NCBI RefSeq assembly: GCF_030816505.1
Contig: NZ_JAUSYB010000001.1
Span: 2,046,001 to 2,110,000, forward strand
Direction: 5' to 3'
Source: Microbacterium sp. W4I20
GTDB taxonomy: Bacteria > Actinomycetota > Actinomycetes > Actinomycetales > Microbacteriaceae
Length of the DNA stretch: 64,000 bases
Below, in pieces: positions 25,548 to 33,375 of the stretch (positions are counted from its first letter, which is position 1; the number at the start of each line of letters is the position of its first letter). Made by a program: the position numbers and the translations under genes. The notes below the pieces were generated by a model. The model searched no databases and was not told the origin of the DNA. It was given only the letters and a program-made list of their open reading frames with translations.

Positions 25548-26678
25548 TTAGTTCACTCCGTCCGCGTATGCACCGACGAGGCGCACCGCTCCGCCGTCGA
25601 CGCCCTTGGCGCCCTGTTCGAATTCTCCTGCCGGGCGCGCACCGAAACCGGCGCCCTCGAAATGCACGGTGCCGACCTGCCACGCATGCAGGCTCTGCGA
25701 CCCGAGAGCAGCCAGCGCAGCATCCTTCTTCTCCGCGGCGACGACCGCGAGGAAGCCGATGCCGAGGTTCCAGGTGCCCTCCGCGGATTCCAGCGTGGAC
25801 CCGGCGATGTCGCTGAGCACCCGGAAGACGGGGCTCGGCGACCAGGTGCTGCGATCGACCTCGGCCCAGCTGCCCTGCGGGAGCACACGGGCGAGGTTCG
25901 CGGCGATGCCGCCGCCGGTGACGTGGCTGAGCGCGTGGACGCCGCCCGGAATCGCGTCGATGAGGCGCAGCAGCGGGAGCGTGTAGAGGCGGGTCGGCTC
26001 GAGAAGAGCCTCGCCCCACGTGGTGCCCAGGTCGGCGGCGTTGTCGCCGTAGGAGATGCCGGCGCCCGTGATGATGTGACGCACCAGGGAGTAGCCGTTG
26101 GAGTGGAGCCCGCTGGACGCGATCGCGATGACCACGTCGCCGTCCTGCACGCGGTCCGCACCGAGGATGGCGTCGGCCTCGACCACTCCGGTCGCAGCTC
26201 CGGCGACGTCATAGTCGCGCGGGCCCAGCAGGCCGGGGTGCTCCGCGGTCTCGCCTCCGACGAGGGCGGTGCCCGTGGCCGAGCAGGCCTCGGCGATGCC
26301 GCGCACGATGTCGGCGATGCGCTGCGGGAACACCTTGCCGCACGCGATGTAGTCGGTCATGAAGAGGGGCTTCGCGCCCACCACCACGATGTCGTCGACG
26401 ACCATTCCGACCAGGTCCTGCCCGATCGTGTCGTGCTTGTCGATGGCCTGAGCGATCGCGACCTTCGTACCGACGCCGTCGGTGCTGGTCGCCAGCAGCG
26501 GACGCCGGAAGTCGCGCAGCGCGCTCGCGTCGAACAGGCCGGCGAATCCGCCGACCCCGCCGAGCACTTCGGGGCCGTGCGTCGCGCGCACGGAAGACTT
26601 CATCAGCTCGACGGCAAGATCACCTGCTGCGGTGTCGACGCCGGCTTCGGAATAGGGATTGGTGGGGGAGGCAGCCAC
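25548..26678 (-). CDS. purM: Phosphoribosylformylglycinamidine cyclo-ligase (AIR synthetase)
   Basis: A 376-residue enzyme of purine step 5, closing the imidazole ring with ATP. Motifs: YSEAGVDTAAGD near the start, STDGVGTKVAIA, GLVGMVVDDIVVVGAKPLFMTDY, and GGETAEHPGLL. The GTG at 26678 is the likely start. It heads the purM-purF operon and is divergent from an unknown gene across an 86-bp gap, which must hold both promoters. purM before purF is unusual, since the reverse order is common. Confidence 0.96.
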   Translation of the reverse strand: MAASPTNPYSEAGVDTAAGDLAVELMKSSVRATHGPEVLGGVGGFAGLFDASALRDFRRPLLATSTDGVGTKVAIAQAIDKHDTIGQDLVGMVVDDIVVVGAKPLFMTDYIACGKVFPQRIADIVRGIAEACSATGTALVGGETAEHPGLLGPRDYDVAGAATGVVEADAILGADRVQDGDVVIAIASSGLHSNGYSLVRHIITGAGISYGDNAADLGTTWGEALLEPTRLYTLPLLRLIDAIPGGVHALSHVTGGGIAANLARVLPQGSWAEVDRSTWSPSPVFRVLSDIAGSTLESAEGTWNLGIGFLAVVAAEKKDAALAALGSQSLHAWQVGTVHFEGAGFGARPAGEFEQGAKGVDGGAVRLVGAYADGVN

Positions 26679-26764
26679 CCGTCCAGCCTACCGCCCGCAG
26701 CCGGTCCGGCTCTCCGCCGAAACAGACCGCCGACGACGCCCCCGGTGCCGCATACGATGGGGCC

Positions 26765-27370
26765 ATGGCCGACAAGCCGCAGTGGCTCATCCGCGAAGAC
26801 GCGAGCGTTCCCGTGCTCGTCGCGCTCGCGCTGCGCCAGACCCTCGGGATCCGGGCGCCGGAAGACCTCCCGAGCCTGCGCGAGCTCCCGGTGCGAGCCC
26901 CGGATGCCGCCGAAGCATCCGATGCCATCGACGCGCAGTGGCGGTCGTACTGGGACATGACGGTCGAGCCGCGTGCGCACCCGGCCGACGGGCCGCTCGA
27001 GCTGATCGACGGCTTCGACACGCTGGTCGCTCTCCCCGCCACCGGTGCGGAAGAGCTGTCCGCGGCGATCGCCCCGCACGGCGAATCGGCTCTCCGCTAT
27101 GCGCGGGCCGCGCACGACCGCTACGTGAACTCGATGAAGAGCCACACCGGCGGCGACGCCTACCGCGCCTACGCGAGCGCCATCGCCGAGTTCGAGCGCG
27201 AGGTCGGGCGGCGTGCGCACTCGTTCGAGTTGAATGTGCAGGTGCTGCCGTTCTCGCAGCGGGGCATCTGGTGGATCGGCGCACTCACGGTGGCGGTGAC
27301 CGACGGGATGCGACGCGATGTCGTGGCGTTCGACGCCGGCATCCGTCCGATCATCGCCGAACTGGCGTAG
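26765..27370 (+). CDS. Conserved-looking protein of unknown function next to purM
   Basis: A 201-residue soluble protein, not recognised. It is acidic in the first half and ends with alternating hydrophobic stretches (GIWWIGALTVAVTD, then VVAFDAGIRPIIAELA). It has no signal peptide and no cysteine. A possible -10 element, TACGAT, lies 10 bp before the ATG, so the message may have almost no leader. Good third-position G/C supports it as a real gene. Confidence 0.7.
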   Translation: MADKPQWLIREDASVPVLVALALRQTLGIRAPEDLPSLRELPVRAPDAAEASDAIDAQWRSYWDMTVEPRAHPADGPLELIDGFDTLVALPATGAEELSAAIAPHGESALRYARAAHDRYVNSMKSHTGGDAYRAYASAIAEFEREVGRRAHSFELNVQVLPFSQRGIWWIGALTVAVTDGMRRDVVAFDAGIRPIIAELA

Positions 27371-27385
27371 CGGCGTCGGAGAAAG

Positions 27386-27700
27386 TCAGTCGACTTCGAT
27401 GATGGTCTCGCGGTCGACCCGCACGACGCGATCGTGGCGACGCGCGACCCGCTCGAGGATGAGCCCGGCGATCCCGCCGAGAGCGATACCGGCGGGCACC
27501 GTCCACAGCAGCAGGAAGCCGAAGACCTGCCCGGCCGGGTAGACGACGTCGAGCGCCTGCGACTCCTCGAAGCTGCCGGTCCAGGTGAGGATGACGGCGG
27601 CGATGATGCCGACGACCACGCCGATGCCTATGAACACGCCGTACCGCGGCACGTGACGCACGGTCGCCTCGACGGTCTGGTGGGAATCGGTGGGGGCCAT
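27386..27700 (-). CDS. Small membrane protein
   Basis: A 104-residue protein with two or three hydrophobic segments (about 22-42, 58-85) and a basic C-terminal end (RVARRHDRVVRVDRETIIEVD). No family recognised. I take the ATG at 27700 (MAPTDSHQTV), with GGAG upstream; an ATG 12 codons earlier has none. It converges with the gene upstream of it across 15 bp. Confidence 0.7.
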   Translation of the reverse strand: MAPTDSHQTVEATVRHVPRYGVFIGIGVVVGIIAAVILTWTGSFEESQALDVVYPAGQVFGFLLLWTVPAGIALGGIAGLILERVARRHDRVVRVDRETIIEVD

Positions 27701-27749
27701 GACTCCATTCTCCCACCGATCCCACCGGAGCGGCACCGGTGCTTCGACG

Positions 27750-27798
27750 CTTCGACAGGCTCAGCGACCCAGCGGGTGGGTCCCTGAGCCTGTCGAAG
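27750..27798. repeat. Dispersed palindromic repeat CTTCGACAGGCTCAG
   Basis: CTTCGACAGGCTCAGCGACC (27750-27769) and GGTCCCTGAGCCTGTCGAAG (27779-27798) form an inverted repeat with one mismatched base pair. It is the short interspersed repeat widely seen in Microbacteriaceae. It lies between the small membrane protein and the htaA-like stop. Two single-arm copies are inside the TipA-like gene (15404, 15828). Confidence 0.85.
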
Positions 27799-27809
27799 GG
27801 CCGATCGCG

Positions 27810-30800
27810 TCAGACCTCGGCCGACACCTCGACCGCGTCAGTCTTCCCGGTGCGACGACCGATCAGCACGCCTCCCGCGCCGACCGCCACGAGCAGCACC
27901 AGTCCGCCGACGATCCACGGCCACACCGGCGCACCCTCCGCAGGTGCCGGTACGGTGACGGCGGTGACCGCGGCGGCGGCATCCGATCCGTCCTCCTCCG
28001 CGACCGGAGCCGCGACGCCGCAGTCGGGGTTCACCGGGATCGTCGCGGTGACCGGGTCGAGCGACTCCCCCGCGGCGTAGGTGCCGAACGCGGCGGCGCC
28101 CGCCTCGGTCAGAGTCGTGGGGACGGCATCGAGCGACAGCACCCCGTCGACGACGGCGGCATCGCCGAGGGCGAACTCCGCGAGCCGCACGCCCTGCTGG
28201 TCGACGCTCGTGCCGTCCTGCGTCGTGCCGGTCACGTCGAACACCAGGTACCCGGTGTCGCCGGCGAGCTCGACGCGCGCGTTCGCCAGGGTCGTGTTCA
28301 ACGCACCGTCGTGACCCGTGAACGCGATGCTGCCGCCGTAGGTGACGAGGCCCGTGAGCGTCGTGTCGTCGAACGACCCGGCGCCGCTCTCCCACACGAA
28401 GTCGGGGTAGCGGTAGGCCACGTCCGTCAGCGTCCAGCCGCCCTTCGCGATGCCCTCGATGTAGGTGCGGAACGACTCCTTATAGCCCCACTGGAGCGTG
28501 GCGCCCTCGACCGTGCACGCACCGAGCACGGCGGCGGCGCGGGCCAGCGTGAACGCGAGCCCCCGGTCGACCGATCCCTGCAGGGTGAGGGTGTGCGCGC
28601 CGTCCTCGAGCCCGGCGGGCAGCGTGCCCGTCCAGGAGGCGACGCCGTCGGCATCCGCCGTCACGGTGTCGAGCAGCACCGGGGTCGAGTACACGACGAC
28701 GCGGATGCCCTCCTCGTTCGGCCGGAAGCCGGCGGCCGAGAAGGTCGCCGCCTTTCCGGACTGGAGCGCGGCGAGGTTCTTCTCGTCGATGTCGATCCCG
28801 TCGTTCGCCGGCGGCGTGGCCGGGAGCGCCTTCTTCACCGTGACGGATGCTGCCGCCACAGTGCCCGTCGTCCCCGACGGCGCGGCCGCCACGGACCCGA
28901 TCGTGAAGGTGACCGGGTTCAGCGTGGTGGGGTTTCCGGACAGGACGCGGTCCCGCCCGGCATCCGTCAGCGTCGCGGGAGCCGCCGAGTAGGTGACGGC
29001 ACCGTTCGCGGTGATGCGCGCGGCCCGGGTCAGGTCGAGGGTGGCGAAGACCACCTGGGAGCCGCCGCTCGAGACGGACAGTGTCGCAGCACCCGCGGAG
29101 GTGATGCGGATCTGCGGATTGGAGACCGTCACGTCGAGGAGGCCGTGATGGCCGGTGAAGCGCACCGACCCGCGGTACACGACACTGCCACGACCGGACT
29201 TCGCGTCGAAGTCGCCGCCGACCGTCTGCCCGAACTGGAACTGGCCGCCCGAGCGGGTCGCGCCATCGGACACCGCGATGGCCCCCTGGGCGATGGGCCC
29301 CGTGATGTAGTTCGTGAACGACGACGAGATGGCCCAGCGGAGCGATCCGCCCGGCACCGCGGCCGGCGGGGTCACGGGCTTCGTCGGAGTGGTGGGCTCC
29401 TCCGGCTTCGTGCCGAGCAGGGCGTCCCACTGCGTCGCGGTGATCGCGACGGCGCCGCGGGCGAGGATCGTGTCGGCGTTCGGCATCGAGTGCTGCTTCC
29501 ACACGATCACCTCGTACGTCTTGGTCCGGTCGAGCGTCTTCGCGGCCGCGGTCAGATCGACGGAGAACGCGCCGTCCGAGATCGAGCGCACGTACTGCAT
29601 CGCGAGGAATCCGCCGTCGGCCGTGACATCCGCCTCGGTGCCGGTCTCGATCAGCGCGACGTATGCGCCGGGGATCGCCCCGAGCTTCGAGCCGGCGGCG
29701 GCGACCGTCAGGCCGTCCTTCGCGGTCGCCGTCTTCACACTCGTCGTGACCGCCGGAGTCGCCGGGAACAGCGTCTCCCAGTGCGCATCCGTGATCGGTA
29801 CGGCCGCGCGGGCGAGGATCGTGTCGGCGTTCGGCATCGAGTGCTGCTTCCACACGATCACCTCGTAGGTCTTCGCGCGGTCGAGCTTGTCGACGGCCGC
29901 GGTCAGGTCGACGCTGAACGCGCCGCCGGAGATGCCCCGCACGTACTGCATGGCGAGGAAGCCGCCACCCGCCGTGACATCCGCCTCGGTGCCGGTCTCG
30001 ATGACCGCGGCGTACACGCCGGTGGCCGCGCCGAAGTTCGAACCTGCGACCGTCGCAGTGATGCCGGACGCCGCCGTCGCGAGCGCCGCGGAGACCGCGA
30101 CCTTCGGTGCGAGGGAGTAGTTGAGGGCGACGCTGCGCTCCTGGTCGGCGTTGACGACCCCGCCGGCGCCATAGGTGTAGACGCCGTAGGAACCGGGGGA
30201 TGCCGCAGCATCCTTCAGAGTCAGCGTGGCCTGGAACGAACCGTCGGCCGCGATGTCGACCCACTGCGCGCGGATGGCTCCCTGATACTGCGCGGGAACC
30301 TGGTTCAGCACGCTCTCGGAGAGCGCCCACGCCTGCGAGCCGACCGAACGGCTCGACGACGCGGCCCCGGTCGACGGCTGCCAGGCGGAACCGAAGTTGC
30401 CGAACACGACGTACGTGCCCTGCGGGAGATGCGACGGGATCGGCACCCCGCGCCCGCCGACGTTGGCGGTCGGGTCATAGCCGGAGCCCTTGACGACGAT
30501 CTTGTCGCCGGCCTTGAGTGCCTTGTCCGCGGCGGGGGTGGTGCCGTCGGCGAGGAACACGGAGAGCGATGCGGATGCCGGCGGCGTGCCGGGGTCGGTC
30601 CCCGGGTCTGTTCCGGGGTCAGTGCCCGGGTCGGTTCCGGGGTCGGTGCCCGGGTTGGTACCGGGGTCTGTCCCCGGGTCCGTCCCGGGATCCGTTCCCG
30701 GCTCCGCGCCGAAGACGGCATCCCAGTGCTGTGCGGTGATGTCGACGTCGCCCCGGGCGTAGATCGTCGATGCATCCGGGTTGGAGTGCTGCTTCCAGAT

Positions 30801-31175
30801 CAGCACCTCGTACACCTGGGTGCGATCGAGCGACGCGGCGGGTGCGGTGAGCGTGAACGAGGTCTCCCCGGCGCTGACCGTCGGGAACGGGATCGCGAAC
30901 GCGGCATATCCTCCGCCGGCCGAGATCGAGCTCTCGGTGCCCTTGATGATGAGCGCGGCATACGCGCCGGCCACGTCGGGAAGACCGGATGCCGTCACCT
31001 GCACGGTCACGCCGGAGGTCGAGGCGCTGGTGACGCTCGGGCTGACGCTGCCGCCCGCGGCGTGCGCGGGGACGGCGACCACGGCACCCGCGGCGATCAG
31101 GAAGAGGGAGACGAGGGCGGCGATCAGCACGCGGATGCGGCTGCTCGCTCGGAGGGCGATGGCTGTGTCGTTCAC
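27810..31175 (-). CDS. Large cell-surface HtaA-domain (heme-binding) protein
   Basis: A 1121-residue secreted protein. Order: signal peptide ending AHA (about 1-36); a 110-residue repeat domain; a (D/E/N)PGT linker of ten units (30585-30704); a domain of about 150 residues; two more copies of the first domain (about 358-467 and 475-588); an HtaA domain (about 610-780, LRWAISSSFTNYI); an Ig-like part; a second HtaA domain (about 892-1050, LQWGYKESFRTYI); one C-terminal membrane anchor (about 1082-1105). HtaA domains bind hemin in Corynebacterium and hand it to HmuT, whose gene lies divergently here. The start GTG has GGAGAG upstream. The repeat domain, with a WKQHS motif in each copy, I do not recognise. 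Iron boxes precede it. Confidence 0.9.
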   Translation of the reverse strand: MNDTAIALRASSRIRVLIAALVSLFLIAAGAVVAVPAHAAGGSVSPSVTSASTSGVTVQVTASGLPDVAGAYAALIIKGTESSISAGGGYAAFAIPFPTVSAGETSFTLTAPAASLDRTQVYEVLIWKQHSNPDASTIYARGDVDITAQHWDAVFGAEPGTDPGTDPGTDPGTNPGTDPGTDPGTDPGTDPGTDPGTPPASASLSVFLADGTTPAADKALKAGDKIVVKGSGYDPTANVGGRGVPIPSHLPQGTYVVFGNFGSAWQPSTGAASSSRSVGSQAWALSESVLNQVPAQYQGAIRAQWVDIAADGSFQATLTLKDAAASPGSYGVYTYGAGGVVNADQERSVALNYSLAPKVAVSAALATAASGITATVAGSNFGAATGVYAAVIETGTEADVTAGGGFLAMQYVRGISGGAFSVDLTAAVDKLDRAKTYEVIVWKQHSMPNADTILARAAVPITDAHWETLFPATPAVTTSVKTATAKDGLTVAAAGSKLGAIPGAYVALIETGTEADVTADGGFLAMQYVRSISDGAFSVDLTAAAKTLDRTKTYEVIVWKQHSMPNADTILARGAVAITATQWDALLGTKPEEPTTPTKPVTPPAAVPGGSLRWAISSSFTNYITGPIAQGAIAVSDGATRSGGQFQFGQTVGGDFDAKSGRGSVVYRGSVRFTGHHGLLDVTVSNPQIRITSAGAATLSVSSGGSQVVFATLDLTRAARITANGAVTYSAAPATLTDAGRDRVLSGNPTTLNPVTFTIGSVAAAPSGTTGTVAAASVTVKKALPATPPANDGIDIDEKNLAALQSGKAATFSAAGFRPNEEGIRVVVYSTPVLLDTVTADADGVASWTGTLPAGLEDGAHTLTLQGSVDRGLAFTLARAAAVLGACTVEGATLQWGYKESFRTYIEGIAKGGWTLTDVAYRYPDFVWESGAGSFDDTTLTGLVTYGGSIAFTGHDGALNTTLANARVELAGDTGYLVFDVTGTTQDGTSVDQQGVRLAEFALGDAAVVDGVLSLDAVPTTLTEAGAAAFGTYAAGESLDPVTATIPVNPDCGVAAPVAEEDGSDAAAAVTAVTVPAPAEGAPVWPWIVGGLVLLVAVGAGGVLIGRRTGKTDAVEVSAEV
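30585..30704 (-). repeat. 12-bp tandem repeat encoding a PGT linker
   Basis: Ten units of 12 bp encode nine DPGT/NPGT and one EPGT. The units differ in synonymous positions only (GTG, GTC, GTT variants), so they were duplicated long ago or are under selection for the peptide. It joins the first repeat domain to the rest of the HtaA protein and may vary in length between strains. Confidence 0.9.
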
Positions 31176-31251
31176 GGGTTCTCTCCGGACCCCGGGGCAC
31201 GCGGACACGCGCGCCGGCGGTGCCGCAATGCAGTCGGGCGAAGGGATGAGG

Positions 31252-31270
31252 ATTGGTTAGGCTTGGCTAA
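31252..31270. promoter_or_regulatory. DtxR-like iron box 1 (htaA-like gene side)
   Basis: GTTAG-GCTTGG-CTAAC lies within a 19-bp match to the DtxR/IdeR consensus TWAGGTTAGSCTWACCTWA (15 of 19 positions by eye), 77 bp ahead of the htaA-like start. It is the weakest of three such boxes in this locus. Confidence 0.65.
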
Positions 31271-31319
31271 CAAGCCGATGGTCCCGAGCGTAGGGTGCGA
31301 GCCCGAGGCGCGTCAAGTT

Positions 31320-31338
31320 TTAGGGCAGCCTTACCTAA
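31320..31338. promoter_or_regulatory. DtxR-like iron box 2 (CPBP side)
   Basis: TTAGGGCAGCCTTACCTAA matches 17 of 19 consensus positions. It lies between the divergent htaA-like and CPBP genes and can serve either. Confidence 0.82.
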
Positions 31339-31424
31339 ATTCGGGACCAAATGCGACCCGTGAGGTCCGCCTTCCACAGCTCGAGGCAAATGTGTATGCG
31401 CCGGCTGGAATACCTTTGTCGTCC

Positions 31425-32200
31425 ATGTCCACGACTCAGCCTCGACGCCGTCTTTTCCTGAAGCCGCGCCTCTGGCACATCGCACCCGTCCTCATCCTGT
31501 TCCTCCTGCAGGCGATCGTGGGCGGAGCGCTCGTGGGCGCACTCTACGCGCGGGGCGACCTCGTCAGCGGAGCACTCCTCGGGCTGCTCGTCGCAGCTGT
31601 CTTCGTGGGCGTCATCGCGCTGACGGGTTGGCTGCCGCGCATCCTGCGCGAGCGCCACCGGCATTCCGCACTGTGGCCGGCTCTGCTCGTGGGCGGTGCG
31701 CTCCTCGCATCCTTCATCGCCAGCCTCCTCACGGCGGAGTGGTCAGGCGTCGCGGGATCCTTCATCCTGGGCGCGGCGATCGTCGCGCTCACCGATGGGC
31801 TCACCGAAGAGGTCACGTTCCGCGGTGCCGTGGTGGTGGCCGCCCGTTCTCGCCTGAGCGAGTTCTGGGTGTGGATGCTTTCGACAGTGCTCTTCGCATC
31901 CACGCACTTCCTGAGCCTGACCGCCGGACAGTCTCTGGGCGACACTCTCCTCCAGGTGCTGTTCACCTTCGTGGCCGGCACCAGCTTCTACGTGCTCCGC
32001 CGCGCGCCACGGGGACGCTACTCCTGCCGATCCTCTTCCACGCCTGCAACAACTTCCTCGTCGACATCCCCAACACCGTGGATCCGTGGTGGCAGCTCGT
32101 CGCCGTCTCGTCGGGCCTCATCGCGTTGGTCCCCGTCATCCGCAGCGCGGATCGCTCGCGGAAGACCGAGGCTCTCGACGCACCGGCACCGCTCGCCTGA
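31425..32200 (+). pseudogene. CPBP-family intramembrane metalloprotease, frameshifted
   Basis: A CAAX-protease-like (CPBP) membrane protein. The first frame gives several membrane helices and motif 1 (LTEEVTFRG) plus motif 2 (VLFASTHF). At about 32000-32012 the similarity jumps by one frame: FYVLRR is followed in the other frame by ATGTLLLPILFHACNNFLVD, with the third zinc motif HxxxN, and runs to TGA at 32200. One lost base (or two gained) in CGCCGCGCGCC accounts for it and would give a 257-258 residue protein. The unshifted frame runs on into hmuT. Such proteases process or modify membrane peptides. Its place inside an iron locus is notable. Confidence 0.8.
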
Positions 32201-32253
32201 CGCGCCTCCGGCGTTGCGGAGGCGCTGCAGAGCCGACGCGGAGGCGCCGCGAT

Positions 32254-32272
32254 TTAGGTTAGCCTTGCCTCA
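32254..32272. promoter_or_regulatory. DtxR-like iron box 3, at the hmuT start codon
   Basis: TTAGGTTAGCCTTGCCTCA matches 17 of 19 positions. Its last base is the A of the hmuT ATG. A dimer bound here would block both promoter and start. The box includes the likely -10 region, so the message would be nearly leaderless. Confidence 0.85.
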
Positions 32273-33375
32273 TGCGCCGTGTTCTTCCCGTCCTCCTTGC
32301 GGCCGCGCTCGTCATCGGTCTGGCCGGATGCGCGACGCCGGGTTCCGCCGCTGACACCACCGCCACCGCGGATGCCTGCCCCCAGGCATCCGTCCCTCTC
32401 GCCTCTCTCGATGTCGTCGACGACGTGCGCGAGGTGACCGGCGGATCGACCGCCTGCCTGTCGAGCCACGCGATCGAGCCGGTCGCCGATGACACCGCAC
32501 CGGAGCTTCCGGTGACCGTGACCGACAGCGAAGGCCGCGACGTCGAGGTCACCGACATCGACCGCATCCTGCCCATCGACATCTCGGGCACGATCGCCTC
32601 GACGGTGTTCGCGCTCGGACTCGGCGACCAGGTCGTCGGCCGCGATTCGTCCACCGCCTTCGCGGGCACCGAGGACCTGCCCGTCGTCACGAAGAGCGGT
32701 CACTCGCTCAATGCGGAGGCCATCCTCGAGCTGGCGCCGACCGTGATCCTGACCGACACCACCATCGGTCCGAAGGAGATCCGCCAGCAGCTGCGCGATG
32801 CCGGCATCGCCGTGGTCGTGATCTCCAGCGACCGCCGCCTCGACACCACCGACGCGCTCGTCACCGAGATCGCCGCCGCGCTCGGAGTGCCGAGCCGCGG
32901 CGAGGCCCTGAACGAACGACTGGATGCCGGCGTCGAGGCCTCGCTCACAGAGATCGCCGAGGTGGTCCCCGCCGCGGAGGAGGACCGCGCCCGCATGCTG
33001 TTCCTCTACGTGCGCGGCAGCGCGAACGTCTACTACATCTTCGGCGAGGACTCCGGGGCGGATTCCCTCATCGACGCCGTCGGCGGCATCGACGTCGCCG
33101 GTGAGATCGGCTGGCAGGGCATGAAGCCGATGACTGCCGAAGCGCTCGTCGCCGCGCAACCGGACGTGCTGGTGATGATGACCGATGGCCTCGAATCGGT
33201 GGGCGGCATCGACGGCCTCATCGAGCGGATCCCCGCCGTCGCCGAGACACCGGCCGGCGTCAACCGCCGCGTGATCGACATGGCCGACAGCGAGATCCTC
33301 AGCTTCGGCCCGCGCTCCGCCGACGTGATCAGCGCGCTCGCCCGGGCGCTGTACGCCCCCGAGCCCGCGAAGTGA
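32272..33375 (+). CDS. hmuT: Heme ABC transporter substrate-binding lipoprotein
   Basis: A 367-residue cluster-A binding protein. It has a signal peptide and lipobox LAGC (Cys20), then the periplasmic-binding fold with a long middle helix and paired lobes (VTDIDRILPIDISGTIAS in the first, MLFLYVRGSANVYYIFGE in the second). The end DMADSEILSFGPRSADVI is typical of HmuT. It would take heme from the HtaA protein and deliver it to HmuU. The start follows the iron box directly; there is no ribosome site. Its stop overlaps hmuU by 4 nt. Confidence 0.93.
   Translation: MRRVLPVLLAAALVIGLAGCATPGSAADTTATADACPQASVPLASLDVVDDVREVTGGSTACLSSHAIEPVADDTAPELPVTVTDSEGRDVEVTDIDRILPIDISGTIASTVFALGLGDQVVGRDSSTAFAGTEDLPVVTKSGHSLNAEAILELAPTVILTDTTIGPKEIRQQLRDAGIAVVVISSDRRLDTTDALVTEIAAALGVPSRGEALNERLDAGVEASLTEIAEVVPAAEEDRARMLFLYVRGSANVYYIFGEDSGADSLIDAVGGIDVAGEIGWQGMKPMTAEALVAAQPDVLVMMTDGLESVGGIDGLIERIPAVAETPAGVNRRVIDMADSEILSFGPRSADVISALARALYAPEPAK

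Noticed and set aside
24222-26960. A 912-codon frame opposite purF and purM
   Set aside because: It spans two well-supported genes and their junction, with Arg/His/Ala-rich composition.
28480-30330. A second 616-codon minus-strand frame inside the HtaA gene
   Set aside because: It is the shifted frame of a repetitive gene; its composition is Arg/His-rich and no start signal exists.
27690-32354. A 1554-codon frame on the plus strand
   Set aside because: It is antisense to the HtaA gene over most of its length. Only the segment from 31425 is real, as the first part of the CPBP gene.
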